Below are positions 1 to 9,110 of a stretch of 64,000 bases of DNA, piece after piece. Both the position numbers and the translations under genes were made by a program. The notes under the pieces are model-generated. The model made no database searches, was not told the DNA's origin, and worked only from the letters and a program-made list of their open reading frames with translations. The stretch is from Chitinophagaceae bacterium DXS (GTDB lineage Bacteria > Bacteroidota > Bacteroidia > Chitinophagales > Chitinophagaceae), in the NCBI GenBank assembly GCA_030345135.1, contig CP128386.1, positions 3,974,667 to 4,038,666 of the forward strand, in the 5' to 3' direction. The number at the start of each line of letters is the position of its first letter. Position 1 is the first letter of the stretch.

Positions 1-500
1 GCTTATGTCTGAACAAGACAATATGTTTTCGAAATACAGCTGACGCAGTATTTTTCTACGGTACAGAAGATTTTTGCCTGGCATAAGCAATGGTAATTGT
101 AAATAAGGCGGCATAATTAGAACTAAACCTGCAATTAGTTTGTAGACGTTTGTTTAATAGAAATAAAATTAGGTAAGTATTTTGCTTTTTTAATTAGACC
201 ATGATGCTTTTGATAAAATTTAAAATGTATTGGATAATTTTGAGAAAGAAATTGGATGTTAGAGTAAACCATTATGAATCAAAATATAATTCGATCTAAA
301 GAATGTTCGTTTGTTCATACAAACTTTTGCCGTCGAAGCGTTCGGAAAAGCGTCCATTATGGTCTGAAATTGCTGTATGTGTGCCAATGACAGATTTGTA
401 AAAAGTTGATTTTGATTAGTGCCGCAAGTTGCATTGTGGGGAAGGAGCGATCGCCCGTCCGAACGGAGTCATCCGGGCGGAGGTTTGCCTTGAATTTTCT

Positions 501-530
501 TTCCTGCCCGACTAGTCATTCAGGCGGGGG
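501..530. repeat. Dispersed quasi-palindromic repeat, copy 1
   Basis: The sequence TTCCTGCCCGACT followed by AGTCATTCAGGCGGGGG forms an imperfect hairpin. Its reverse complement matches 60099-60130 almost exactly, differing by a 2-base indel in the centre (ACTAGT against ACATCAGT). Two such copies 60 kb apart in non-coding DNA indicate a dispersed repeat family. Confidence 0.7.
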
Positions 531-563
531 TTACTTTCTTTTTTTCAAGAACGAGAAAGTAAC
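530..563. repeat. Perfect 10-bp inverted repeat (hairpin)
   Basis: GTTACTTTCT at 530-539 is the exact reverse complement of AGAAAGTAAC at 554-563, with a 14-base loop. It abuts the dispersed palindrome at 501-530. No adjacent gene ends here, so a simple terminator role is not obvious. Confidence 0.6.
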
Positions 564-615
564 AAGCGCAAAAAATGAAAAGGCCTGATTCGTGAAACGT
601 CTGACCCGCTAATTT

Positions 616-660
616 GTTGTTGGTAGGCTTAAGCACATTGCTATGCCTCATACCAACAAC
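616..660. repeat. Perfect 10-bp inverted repeat (hairpin)
   Basis: GTTGTTGGTA at 616-625 pairs exactly with TACCAACAAC at 651-660, and AGGC (625-628) can pair with GCCT (645-648) further in. It could be folded RNA or DNA; function unknown. Confidence 0.5.
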
Positions 661-994
661 GGCGGTCAGCGTGATTGTGCAAGTCCTGTCATTTTGTTTT
701 TGATTGTGGCAAACCAAATTCCCAAGACAAGGGAGCTTAAAATTGGATTTAGGATTATAGAACAGATATTTTAAAACGTTATTTGAAGCAACAGACTTTT
801 TCTTGCTTCTGCCGGAAAAATCGATTTCTCCTGAAATAATACAATTCTTTCAAGTAAATTTAGATAACAAGACTGTGATTGTTGCGCTGGCACATTTCCT
901 GTGGCTTAAAAATGCCAGGAGAATAAAACCAATTGAAGATTAAAGACCAACTGCCAATAATTTCCAATTAATGCTGTAAACAAATCAACCACCT

Positions 995-3148
995 ATGACA
1001 CCGGTTTCCAGGAGAGCTTTTATCAGAAATACAGGAGGTGCCAGCATTGCACTCTGGCTGGGCGTTTCATACGATAGTTATGGTGGAAAAACGCCTGATG
1101 CATCCCTGGCAAAAAATTTCACACCGTATATTCTTGTAGAGTCAAACGGTAATATCACCATTTACAATACAAAACCTGAAATGGGCCAGGGAACTTTTCA
1201 ATCCATCCCTGCATTGATAGCGGAGGAATTTGAAGTGTCCCTCGACCAGGTTATCATTAAACAATCCAACGGGGAAAAAGAATTGGGGAATGCCCAAAGA
1301 GCAGGAGGCAGTTCATCCATAAGAAACAATTACACAGATCTCAGAAAGATTGGCGCTTCCGCCAGGGAAGTATTCATTACGGCAGCCAGTACTAAATGGG
1401 GCGTTGACGTTGCAAGTTGTTACGCTGAGAACGGGAAAGTGATTCACAAACAAAGCAATCGAAAACTTGCTTATGCGGACCTGCTGGAAGAAGCTTCCAA
1501 ACTCGAGCTGCCAAAAGAACCAAAATTAAAAGATCCAAAAGATTTTAAAATATTAGGCAAACGCATCAAACGGCCGGACGTCGCGCTAAAAACAAACGGA
1601 AAAGCCGAATTCGGTATCGATGCACAAGTGCCGGGCATGTTGTATGCCAGTGTAGAAAGGTGCCCGGTGATAGGTGGTACCCTAAAAAGTTTTGACGCCG
1701 GTGAAGCGCTGAAAATTCCCGGCGTTGAGAAAGTTGTTGAGACCGAGAAAATAATGGGGCGGCATCATTCAGTCGGCGTTGCCGTTATTGCCAATTCTTA
1801 CTGGACCGCACTGCAGGCCCGGAAGAAACTAAAAATTGAATGGGATACAAAAGGGTTTGAAACATTTAATTCCGTTGATTTTGAAAATCGTTTGCGTGAG
1901 CTTGCAAAGGAAGAAGGCATAATTGATAAAAATACGGGCGCGATTGAAACACTGAATTTGCCAAAGGAAAACATAGTTGATGCTTTCTATGAAACACCGA
2001 TGGCAGCGCATCACACATTGGAACCGATGAACTGCATTGCCCAGGTAAAAGGTGACCAGGTTGAGATCTGGACATCCACGCAAGTGCCCAGCTCAGTTAC
2101 CGGCAACGGCGCGAATGATCTTCATAAACAAATCGGTTTTTCTCCCGATAACATTAAGCTGCACGCAAAATTTATTGGTGGCGGTTTGGGCAGAAGATTG
2201 TATATCGATTTTATTATTGAAGCTGTAAACATTGCCAAACAAACAGACAAACCTGTAAAGGTTATCTGGTCAAGAGAAGACACTACCGAATTCGGACCAT
2301 TCAGGCCGATGACGTTCTCTCAACTGAAAGGTGGCTTTTCTGACGATGGCAAGCTGGTTGCATTTGAGCACAAAGTGATCAGTCCCTCCTACCAGGAATC
2401 TATGCGAACAGATTTCGACAAAACCAAAGTTGACAAAACAATGGTTGAAGGCATTGGCGAACAGGCGTACGAAATTCCAAATATCAAAACATCCTTTGTA
2501 AGAGCTGACTTTCATATACCTGTTGCCGCCTGGCGATCTGTAACAAGTTCTACCATCTCTTTTCCGCATGAATGTTTTATTGATGAACTGGCCTACAAGG
2601 CAAAAAAAGATCCGATGGACTTCAGAATGGAACTTCTTTCCAAACCATCAGATACAAAAAGAGTCCTGCAGAAATTAAGAGAAGTTTCCAGCTGGGATAA
2701 GCCGCTGCCCAAAAATAAAGGCCGTGGTGTAGCCCAGTGGGAATTCTTTGCAGGCTTATGTGCACAGGCGGTTGAAGTAACTTACAACGAAGACAGATCC
2801 ATTAAGGTTGATAAAGTTTATGCAGTTATTGATCTTGGTGAAGTGGTAAGCCCTGACAACGTGAAAAACCAGGTAGAAGGGGCGATTGTGATGGCTTTGG
2901 GTGCCGCAATAAAACCAGGCATAACATTCGACAAGGGCGTGACCATGCAACATAACTTTTACGACAACCCGCTGATCCGCATTAATGAGGTACCCGAAAT
3001 TGAAGTGCATATACTGGCAGAAGGCGGCAAAGTTAAAGGTGTGGGAGAACCCGGATTACCGCCATTTGCACCAGCATTGGCCAATGCAATTTTCGCAGCC
3101 ACAGGAAAGCGTATCCGAAAAATGCCGTTCGACATTAAAAGCGTTTAG
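995..3148 (+). CDS. Molybdenum hydroxylase large subunit (xanthine dehydrogenase / isoquinoline 1-oxidoreductase beta type), copy 1
   Basis: This 717-residue protein is a molybdopterin-binding catalytic subunit of the xanthine oxidase family, closest in architecture to IorB-type exported enzymes that hydroxylate N-heterocycles or aldehydes. A twin-arginine signal with SRRAFI at residues 5-10 predicts folded export to the periplasm. Visible family signatures are EMGQGTFQSIPALIAEE near residue 60, GGSSSIR near 108, and the C-terminal GVGEPGLPPF, whose glutamate (about E685) corresponds to the catalytic base of the family. It should work with the 2Fe-2S subunit at 3297 and the cytochrome at 3799. 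A paralogue of almost the same length lies at 4656. The substrate cannot be read from the sequence. The family call is strong, the isoquinoline label only nominal. Confidence 0.93.
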   Translation: MTPVSRRAFIRNTGGASIALWLGVSYDSYGGKTPDASLAKNFTPYILVESNGNITIYNTKPEMGQGTFQSIPALIAEEFEVSLDQVIIKQSNGEKELGNAQRAGGSSSIRNNYTDLRKIGASAREVFITAASTKWGVDVASCYAENGKVIHKQSNRKLAYADLLEEASKLELPKEPKLKDPKDFKILGKRIKRPDVALKTNGKAEFGIDAQVPGMLYASVERCPVIGGTLKSFDAGEALKIPGVEKVVETEKIMGRHHSVGVAVIANSYWTALQARKKLKIEWDTKGFETFNSVDFENRLRELAKEEGIIDKNTGAIETLNLPKENIVDAFYETPMAAHHTLEPMNCIAQVKGDQVEIWTSTQVPSSVTGNGANDLHKQIGFSPDNIKLHAKFIGGGLGRRLYIDFIIEAVNIAKQTDKPVKVIWSREDTTEFGPFRPMTFSQLKGGFSDDGKLVAFEHKVISPSYQESMRTDFDKTKVDKTMVEGIGEQAYEIPNIKTSFVRADFHIPVAAWRSVTSSTISFPHECFIDELAYKAKKDPMDFRMELLSKPSDTKRVLQKLREVSSWDKPLPKNKGRGVAQWEFFAGLCAQAVEVTYNEDRSIKVDKVYAVIDLGEVVSPDNVKNQVEGAIVMALGAAIKPGITFDKGVTMQHNFYDNPLIRINEVPEIEVHILAEGGKVKGVGEPGLPPFAPALANAIFAATGKRIRKMPFDIKSV

Positions 3149-3296
3149 ATTATCCGGCTTTAGTTTGAATTTCGTAACGAAATGTTTGAAATTTATAAAG
3201 CGCTACTAAAAAGATTGAAATATTTTTATAATACACGTTTTGCTTAAACACTTGTAAATCCATCAACCTGCAATAACAGAAATAAATTGCCAGCTT

Positions 3297-3761
3297 ATGA
3301 TCACACTAAATGTTAATCAGAAATCCTATAAAGTAGATGTTGATCCCAACATGCCCCTTCTATGGGTAATAAGAGATGTGATTGGCCTTACAGGAACAAA
3401 ATACGGTTGCGGCGTGGCGCAGTGCGGCGCATGTGTTGTTCACCTGGATGGTGAAGCCGTTCGTTCCTGCGTTACAAAAGTCAGCCGTGCCGAGGGGAAA
3501 AAAATTGTAACAATAGAAGGCTTGTCACAGCACAACGACCATCCGCTGCAGCGTGCATGGCAGGAGATTGACGTGCCACAATGCGGTTATTGCCACTCAG
3601 GCCAGCTAATGTCGGCTGCAGTATTGCTTCGCGAAAATCCCAATCCAACGGATAAGGATATTGACGCTGCCATGGCTGGAAATATTTGCCGTTGCGGTAC
3701 CTATCTGCGCATTCGCAAAGCAATTCACTTAGCAGCGGAAATGCAGCGCAAGGGAAAATAA
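3297..3761 (+). CDS. Molybdenum hydroxylase 2Fe-2S small subunit
   Basis: The 154-residue protein has the two-cluster layout of IorA/XdhA-type electron-transfer subunits. An N-terminal plant-ferredoxin-like cluster site is formed by C38, C43, C46 and C58 ([10 protein letters not shown]). A C-terminal helical cluster site is formed by C96, C99, C131 and C133 (QCGYCHSGQ and ICRCG). There is no signal peptide, so it is probably carried through the Tat pathway bound to a large subunit. It passes electrons from the molybdenum site to the next acceptor, likely the c-type cytochrome encoded immediately downstream. It lies 148 bp after the first large subunit. Confidence 0.95.
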   Translation: MITLNVNQKSYKVDVDPNMPLLWVIRDVIGLTGTKYGCGVAQCGACVVHLDGEAVRSCVTKVSRAEGKKIVTIEGLSQHNDHPLQRAWQEIDVPQCGYCHSGQLMSAAVLLRENPNPTDKDIDAAMAGNICRCGTYLRIRKAIHLAAEMQRKGK

Positions 3762-3798
3762 ACTACATCATCACGCATAGCTAAATCCACGCGAGGTT

Positions 3799-4440
3799 AT
3801 GAAACAACACTCAGCAATGAAACCGACAAATTTTCCTTTAAAAACAATAACGGTAATGGCCATTATTCTTTCTGTAATAGGAATAATGACCACCGCATTT
3901 AAAGCCAGGGTTTCGCCGGGCGGTAATCCAGAGTCCAGTAAAATGAAAAGGGACTCACTGGCATCCGTACAGGCATTTATGGATGTGTACAAGGTATTGA
4001 TGAGCCCGAGATGTATGAATTGTCATCCTGCCGGAGAAGCACCGCTGCAGGGCGATGACAGCCATATACACATTATGAATGTACAACGCGGCAAAGATGG
4101 AACCGGCCTTTACTCAGCCAAATGTTCCAATTGTCATCAGCCAACAAATGTTCCGGGAGAACATACACCTCCTGGCAATCCGAAATGGCAATTACCTCCG
4201 GGCGATATGAAAATGGTTTTCCAGGGTAAAACAGCCAGGCAGTTGGCCATGCAAATAATGGATTACAATCAGAATGGCCATAAGAACAAAGAACAACTGC
4301 TCGAGCATGCACACGATACACTGGTAAAAGCAGCATGGAACATGGGTGAAGGACGCACGCCGCCACCATTAACTCACGAAGAATTTGTTGCGGCCTGGAA
4401 CAAATGGATTGAAACAGGGGGCTACGCACCCGCTGAATAG
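3799..4440 (+). CDS. Di-haem c-type cytochrome, isoquinoline 1-oxidoreductase-associated
   Basis: The 213-residue protein has an N-terminal hydrophobic stretch (about residues 13-34) that would serve as signal or membrane anchor, and two CxxCH haem-attachment motifs, CMNCH at 72-76 and CSNCH at 109-113. Position inside the molybdenum hydroxylase operon, 37 bp after the 2Fe-2S subunit, suggests that it accepts electrons from that subunit in the periplasm and passes them to the respiratory chain. A second in-frame ATG (7th codon) is also a possible start. Haem attachment is certain from the motifs; the partner is inferred from neighbourhood. Confidence 0.85.
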   Translation: MKQHSAMKPTNFPLKTITVMAIILSVIGIMTTAFKARVSPGGNPESSKMKRDSLASVQAFMDVYKVLMSPRCMNCHPAGEAPLQGDDSHIHIMNVQRGKDGTGLYSAKCSNCHQPTNVPGEHTPPGNPKWQLPPGDMKMVFQGKTARQLAMQIMDYNQNGHKNKEQLLEHAHDTLVKAAWNMGEGRTPPPLTHEEFVAAWNKWIETGGYAPAE

Positions 4441-4445
4441 CAAAA

Positions 4446-4640
4446 GTTTCTCGCGGCGCTCGCAAAGAGGCGGCGACGCGGCGATAGATATTTCACGCGG
4501 CGAACGCAAAGGAGCGGCGGCGCGGCGATAAATACAATATATTAATTAACGTAGCGTCGTTGCTTCGCCGCGCCCGTTGCGTGAAACAAATAAAATAACA
4601 CACGTAGCGCCGCTGCTTCTTAGCGTCCGCTGCGTGAAAT
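4446..4640. repeat. GC-rich inverted repeat array inside the operon
   Basis: The gap between the cytochrome and the second large subunit holds two direct GC-rich arms (about 4446-4486 and 4489-4528), containing GCGGCG and CGCAAAG motifs, followed by two arms in inverse orientation (4549-4586 and 4602-4640). The arms TTTCACGCGGCGAACGC (4491 on) and GCGTCCGCTGCGTGAAA (ending 4639) are near reverse complements. The spacing AT-rich core is at 4529-4548. It could form a long mRNA stem that attenuates or protects the transcript, or be a small non-autonomous element. Confidence 0.7.
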
Positions 4641-4655
4641 AAAAAACAAACTGAA

Positions 4656-6824
4656 ATGTCACAGACAACAGATGTAAAACAGATCTCCAGGAGAAATTTT
4701 CTGAGAGTATCCGGACTTACCGGAACTGCACTGTTCCTGGGATTCTACTTTCCTGCAAGCGGCAAAGAAGGAAAAGTGGTTGCTGGCGCTGATGCCAACG
4801 AGCTGGGCATAGAAATGAATTCGTGGATCCTTATAGATACAAACGGTAAAGTGACCATTGTTGATCACAGGGCAGAAATGGGACAAGGTTCATTCCAGTC
4901 TGTGCCGCAGATTGTTGCTGAAGAACTTGAAGTTGATCTGAAGGATGTCAACGTAATCTTTGCACAAGGCAACCAGGCAAAATATGGCAGCCAGATCACC
5001 GGCGGCAGTTCAACCATTCGCGGCTCTTACAAAAATCTGTTGAACTTAAGTGCATCCGCAAGAGAAATGTTGATTGCCGCAGCAGCGGCAAAATGGGGTG
5101 TACCCAAATCAGAATGCTATGCACGATCAGGACAGGTTTTTCATAAATCATCCAAAAAGAAATTTCATTACGGGGAGCTGGTTGTAGCAGCCTCCAAACT
5201 TGAAGCACCTAAGGATATCGTACTTAAAAAACCTTCGGACTACAAGCTGATCCGGAAACCGCTTCATCGCAGGGATTCACCTTTGAAAACAAATGGAGAA
5301 GCCGTATTTGGCCTGGACAAACGCCTTCCGGGAATGGTGTTTGCAGCAGTAGAGCGAAATCCGAGATTACGTGGCACCATAAAAAGCTATGATGATACCG
5401 AAGCGAGAAAAGTGCCCGGCGTTAAGCAGGTGATCAAAGTGAAGATGAAGGTGTTTCAATCTTATCGTGAGGGTGTTGCTGTAATTGCCAACTCAACCTG
5501 GGCCGCCATGCAGGGAAAAAAAGCGTTGAAGGTAGAATGGGATGACAGCAGCTTTGAACACCTGAGCTCAGATGAGATCTACAGCCGGATGAAAGAGGCG
5601 CTCAATACCAAAGAAGGATTGTCATTTAAGTCGCAGGGTGATGTAAACAGCGTTATTCAGCAGGCACAAAATAAAATCGACGTTATTTATGAAACGCCTT
5701 ACCAGGCGCACTATTGCATGGAGCCTTTGAACTGCGTTGCCAACTATCAAAAAGACAAACTGGAAGTGTGGGGCCCCATTCAGGCACCAGACTGGGTACA
5801 GGATTTTTTAAGTAAAGAAATGGGACTCGCGAAAGAGAATGTAATCATCAACATGACTTTCCTGGGTGGCGGTTTTGGCAGAAAAGCCTTCCTGGACTAT
5901 CCACATGAAGCAGCGGTGATCTCCAAAGAAATCGGAGCACCCGTTCAGGTCGTATGGACAAGAGAAGATGATGCTACACAGGGACCTTTCAGGCCTGGCG
6001 TAAGTTACCGCTGCGAAGGTGTAATTGAAAACGGTGAGATCAGTGCCTTCAAGGTAAAACTTGCAGGGCAGAATATAGGCCATATGGACGGCGGTGGTAA
6101 AGACAAGCCAAACGACAGCGCCTCTGAAGGATTTGTAAAACATTATTTCGATAGCATTAAAAATCTAAGCATCCAGGATGTTCCTTTTGAAACACCCATA
6201 CCTATTATGTGGTGGCGATCTGTGTATGCATCAACCAATGGCTTTGCTTTTGAAAGTTTTGTAGATGAGTTGGCAATACAGGCTGGAAAGGACCCGCTTG
6301 AATTTAGAAGGCAATACCTGAAAGACGAAAGATGCCAATTGCTTATCGATAAAATGGAAGAAATTTCCGGCTGGAAAAACAGGAAGAAAAACGAAGGGTT
6401 TGGTGTGGCTATTACAGAATGTTTTGCATCAACTGTTGGCCAGGTGGTAAAAGTGTCAAAGGATGTTGATGGGAAAGTAAAAATTGACCAGGTGTGGGCA
6501 GTAATGGATTGCGGCTGGTACGTTAACCCCGACATTATCAGGGCACAGGTGGAAGGCAGCATTATTATGGCTTTGGGCGCAGCAACAATTCATGAAGTAA
6601 CTTTTAAAGACGGTCTTGCGGAGCAAAAGAATTTCTATGCGTATCAAATGCCACGTATTACTGATGCGCCGCCGATAGAAATACATATAATGGAGAACAG
6701 TGCGGATGCAGGTGGCGTTGGAGAACCCGGGCTACCACCTTTCACACCGGCTCTTACAAATGCAATATTTGATCTGACAGGAAAACGAATAAGAAAACTG
6801 CCGTTTAATTTAGCGAGTGTTTAG
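4656..6824 (+). CDS. Molybdenum hydroxylase large subunit (xanthine dehydrogenase / isoquinoline 1-oxidoreductase beta type), copy 2
   Basis: This 722-residue paralogue of the gene at 995 has the same features: a twin-arginine motif SRRNFL near residue 12, EMGQGSFQSVPQIVAEE near 75, GGSSTIRGS near 118, GGGFGRKAF near 400, and GVGEPGLPPF with the presumed catalytic glutamate at about E690. The two copies keep the same domain order with extensive sequence differences, so duplication is old or one copy was acquired separately. Only one 2Fe-2S subunit is encoded, so the two large subunits may share it, giving two enzymes with different substrates. A heterodimer of the two is an alternative. Confidence 0.93.
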   Translation: MSQTTDVKQISRRNFLRVSGLTGTALFLGFYFPASGKEGKVVAGADANELGIEMNSWILIDTNGKVTIVDHRAEMGQGSFQSVPQIVAEELEVDLKDVNVIFAQGNQAKYGSQITGGSSTIRGSYKNLLNLSASAREMLIAAAAAKWGVPKSECYARSGQVFHKSSKKKFHYGELVVAASKLEAPKDIVLKKPSDYKLIRKPLHRRDSPLKTNGEAVFGLDKRLPGMVFAAVERNPRLRGTIKSYDDTEARKVPGVKQVIKVKMKVFQSYREGVAVIANSTWAAMQGKKALKVEWDDSSFEHLSSDEIYSRMKEALNTKEGLSFKSQGDVNSVIQQAQNKIDVIYETPYQAHYCMEPLNCVANYQKDKLEVWGPIQAPDWVQDFLSKEMGLAKENVIINMTFLGGGFGRKAFLDYPHEAAVISKEIGAPVQVVWTREDDATQGPFRPGVSYRCEGVIENGEISAFKVKLAGQNIGHMDGGGKDKPNDSASEGFVKHYFDSIKNLSIQDVPFETPIPIMWWRSVYASTNGFAFESFVDELAIQAGKDPLEFRRQYLKDERCQLLIDKMEEISGWKNRKKNEGFGVAITECFASTVGQVVKVSKDVDGKVKIDQVWAVMDCGWYVNPDIIRAQVEGSIIMALGAATIHEVTFKDGLAEQKNFYAYQMPRITDAPPIEIHIMENSADAGGVGEPGLPPFTPALTNAIFDLTGKRIRKLPFNLASV

Positions 6825-7134
6825 GCGATGGAATGTTTTAATGGAACGGAGGGTTTTGAACCATATGAGGCATATAAGGGAGTATAAGAGCTTATGCCAG
6901 AGGATCATAACAACCGGAGCAGCCTTACATTTAATCAACTAGTTTATGCCTTTCCCCATTGACCATTCACTATTCACGGGCTGTATAGAGGCACATAAGG
7001 GTGTGTAAGAAGTTGCGCCCACGGATGATTATGACTAGAGCCGTATGCATTTACTCAACCAGTTTGTGTCCTTCACCATTGACCATTCACTATTCACTGG
7101 TTATAATTTAAATCTTAAACAATGATCTCTTTCT
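6825..7134. other. Intergenic region built of two tandem copies of a ~120-bp repeat
   Basis: No gene is visible. The region contains two related blocks, 6854-6974 and 6983-7101, each starting with a CATATAAGG-type motif and ending in CCATTGACCATTCACTATTC. A third copy is at 18861-18990 and a fourth, inverted, at 19041-19170. Confidence 0.75.
6854..7101 (+). repeat. Two tandem copies of the AACCATATAAGG dispersed repeat
   Basis: Each block opens with an ATAAGG-rich end (GAACCATATGAGGCATATAA in the first, AGAGGCACATAAGG in the second) and closes with the motif CCATTGACCATTCACTATTC. Related ends also occur at 8875-8997, 9065-9100, 18861-18990 and 19041-19170. Confidence 0.75.
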
Positions 7135-8238
7135 ATGAAAGAACTGAACGATATAGTGGCCGCTTATGACAGGGCTGTTCTGCAAAAAAAGCAAACAGCG
7201 CTTGTTAGTGTGGTAAAAGTAGATGGCTCATCGTACCGCAGACCCGGCGCGAGAATGCTGGTTACTGAAGACGGAGAGATTACCGGTGCCATTAGTGGAG
7301 GATGTCTTGAAGGTGATGCTTTACGCAAAGCTCAACTCGCCATGTTTGAAAAAAGAAACAAACTGGAAATTTACGATACCACTGACGACGAAGACAACAA
7401 ACTTGGCATTCAGCTGGGATGCAACGGCATCGTTTATATCCTGTTTGAACCTTTGCAGATCCATGATCCGCATAATCCGTTAAACTTATTAAAGAGGGTT
7501 GCTCATAGCAGAAAGGATGCAGTAATAGCAACGATTTTCAATGAAGATAAAAGATTACACCAGCAGGGGACTGTTTGCCTTGTGAATGAAAATGAAACGA
7601 TAGCCTTGTATGCTGATGCGGATCTGCAGGCAGATGCAAGTGTGGTACTTGGCTCAAAAAATTCTTCTGTAAAAAACTATGGCGATCACACAGCTTTGTT
7701 TCAGTTTGTTCCACCATCTATTCAATTAGTTGTTGCAGGCGCGGGAAATGATACGCAACCGCTTACAGAAATGGCGTATATACTTGGCTGGAATATTGTG
7801 ATTGTTGATGGAAGACCAGCACATGCAACGCAACAGCGGTTTCCGAAAGCGGGTAAAGTATGCGTTGCGAAACCACAAGAAATTTTGAGCGCGGTAAATG
7901 TGGATGAAGAGTCGGCTTTTGTTTTAATGACGCATAACTACAATTACGACCTGGCCGTTTTGGAACAGATCATGCGGACCAACTGCAGTTACATCGGTGT
8001 TCTTGGACCGAAGAAAAAATTGCAAAAGATGTTTGATGAGCTGGTTGAAAAAGGCACTACAATAAGCGAAGATGCATTACAAAAAATATACGGCCCGGTT
8101 GGGTTAGATATCGGCGCTGAAACTTCCGAAGAAATTGCATTATCTGTTATTGCAGAAATTAAAGCAGTGTTCTCCGGAAGAAACGGCACTTCATTAAGAG
8201 AAAGAAAGGTTGAAATTCACGCACGTCCAATTATGTAA
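7135..8238 (+). CDS. XdhC/CoxI family protein (molybdenum cofactor insertion/sulfuration)
   Basis: The 367-residue protein belongs to the XdhC family, which binds molybdenum cofactor, promotes its sulfuration and loads it into xanthine-oxidase-type enzymes. The N-terminal XdhC/CoxI domain shows GSSYRRPGARMLV (about 31-43) and GAISGGCLEGDAL (about 52-64). The C-terminal Rossmann-like half has VVAGAGNDTQPL (about 200-210) and later THNYNYDL and YIGVLGPKKK. It follows the hydroxylase subunits and is followed after a single base by the MocA-like gene, which fits a maturation module for the Tat-exported enzymes. It should act in the cytoplasm before export. Confidence 0.93.
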   Translation: MKELNDIVAAYDRAVLQKKQTALVSVVKVDGSSYRRPGARMLVTEDGEITGAISGGCLEGDALRKAQLAMFEKRNKLEIYDTTDDEDNKLGIQLGCNGIVYILFEPLQIHDPHNPLNLLKRVAHSRKDAVIATIFNEDKRLHQQGTVCLVNENETIALYADADLQADASVVLGSKNSSVKNYGDHTALFQFVPPSIQLVVAGAGNDTQPLTEMAYILGWNIVIVDGRPAHATQQRFPKAGKVCVAKPQEILSAVNVDEESAFVLMTHNYNYDLAVLEQIMRTNCSYIGVLGPKKKLQKMFDELVEKGTTISEDALQKIYGPVGLDIGAETSEEIALSVIAEIKAVFSGRNGTSLRERKVEIHARPIM

Positions 8239-8239
8239 G

Positions 8240-8833
8240 ATGCATAAAACCGCAACCGTTATCCTGGCAGCAGGCAGTTCTACCCGTCTTGGGCTTCCCA
8301 AACAATTACTCGCTTACAATGGAAAAACATTATTGCAGCATGCAATTGACGAAGCTGCCAAAGCAGGTGCAGATCCCATTGTAGTTGTATTGGGATTTAA
8401 GGCTGAAGAGATTTCTGAGACAATTAAACGCAATAATGTCGAGCTCTTTATCAACGCCGGTTGGGAGCAAGGTATGGCATCCGGAATTTCCGGCGGAGTT
8501 GGCAAGGCATTGCAGCTCGATGAGAAGCTGGAACAACTCATCATCACCGTTTGCGATCAGCCTTTTGTTACGGCATCCCTTTTTAATGAATTGAAAAAAG
8601 TTCAACGGGAAACTCAACAGCATATTGTAGCCTGTGCGTATGCAGATACAATAGGCACACCTGTTCTCTTCACAAAAAAATACTTTTCTCATCTACAGGC
8701 ACTTACCGGCGAAGAAGGCGCAAAAAAAATTGTAAAAACGAATATGGATGATGTTGCAGCTGTTGAATTTTCACCAGGCGAAATAGATATAGATACTGTG
8801 GACGATTATGATGGCCTGGTGCAAACCGAATAG
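8240..8833 (+). CDS. MocA/MobA-like molybdenum cofactor nucleotidyltransferase
   Basis: The 197-residue protein is an NTP transferase of the MobA/MocA type. The N-terminal nucleotide-binding signature VILAAGSSTRLGLPKQLL (about residues 7-24) is intact, and VCDQPFV near residue 105 is the second typical motif. MocA-type enzymes make molybdopterin cytosine dinucleotide, the cofactor form used by many bacterial molybdenum hydroxylases, so this gene likely finishes the cofactor used by the two large subunits upstream. I chose the ATG one base after the xdhC-like stop; a TTG at 8210 with an AGAAAGG sequence in front could extend it by ten residues. CTP rather than GTP use is inferred from context. 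Confidence 0.88.
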   Translation: MHKTATVILAAGSSTRLGLPKQLLAYNGKTLLQHAIDEAAKAGADPIVVVLGFKAEEISETIKRNNVELFINAGWEQGMASGISGGVGKALQLDEKLEQLIITVCDQPFVTASLFNELKKVQRETQQHIVACAYADTIGTPVLFTKKYFSHLQALTGEEGAKKIVKTNMDDVAAVEFSPGEIDIDTVDDYDGLVQTE

Positions 8834-8853
8834 CCGGATGTTTGCTCCGCAAA

Positions 8854-8878
8854 GGCCGTGTTCCACGGCCGTGATTTT
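8854..8878 (+). terminator. Candidate terminator of the hydroxylase operon
   Basis: GGCCGTG at 8854-8860 pairs perfectly with CACGGCC at 8864-8870 around a TTC loop, 21 bp after the mocA-like stop codon, and is followed by a short T run (GTGATTTT). The stem is strong but the T tract is modest. Confidence 0.5.
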
Positions 8879-8997
8879 AAAACCATATAAGGCATATAAG
8901 GGAATTGAAGGCTTACAATGAAACAGACCAAAGACGGTGCAGCAGCTTAGAACAAGAACTTTTATTCTCTTATATTTCTTATATGGTTTAAAAAAAT
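8875..8997. repeat. MITE-like element with terminal inverted repeats
   Basis: The left end TTTTAAAACCATATAAGGC is mirrored by the right end CTTATATGGTTTAAAAAAA. The 123-bp unit contains no gene. A related half-element is at 9065-9100, and the same ends appear at 18861 and 19141-19170. Confidence 0.65.
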
Positions 8998-9064
8998 ACT
9001 ACAGATTTTCTTGTTAACTCAATTCTATTAATTTGACTGAATTGTTAATGGCTGCTATTAACGC

Positions 9065-9100
9065 TTATATTATCTTATATGCCTTATATGGTTTAAAAAA
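9065..9100 (-). repeat. Half copy of the AACCATATAAGG repeat
   Basis: CTTATATGCCTTATATGG followed by TTTAAAAAAA matches the inverted end of the family found at 19141-19170. It lies just before the 3' end of the minus-strand gene at 9111. Confidence 0.6.
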
Positions 9101-9110
9101 ACCTCCATTG

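Larger units (their letters stand above)
1..994. other. Non-coding region with hairpins upstream of the hydroxylase locus
   Basis: No reading frame here looks like a protein; the short ones (406-588 plus, 520-717 minus) have no recognisable composition and overlap hairpins. The region contains a dispersed repeat copy at 501-530, a perfect 10-bp stem at 530-563 and another 10-bp stem at 616-660. The first 400 bases are AT-rich and show no other structure. The region must hold the promoter of the gene at 995, but I could not find a convincing Bacteroidota promoter match (TTTG then TAnnTTTG). Confidence 0.6.

Noticed and set aside
406-717. Short overlapping frames on both strands in the left non-coding region
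   Set aside because: They run through hairpins and a dispersed repeat and have no protein-like composition.
8210-8239. Upstream TTG start for the MocA-like gene
   Set aside because: The ATG at 8240, one base after the previous stop, matches the usual beginning of the family; the longer form overlaps the XdhC-like gene. It is not fully excluded.
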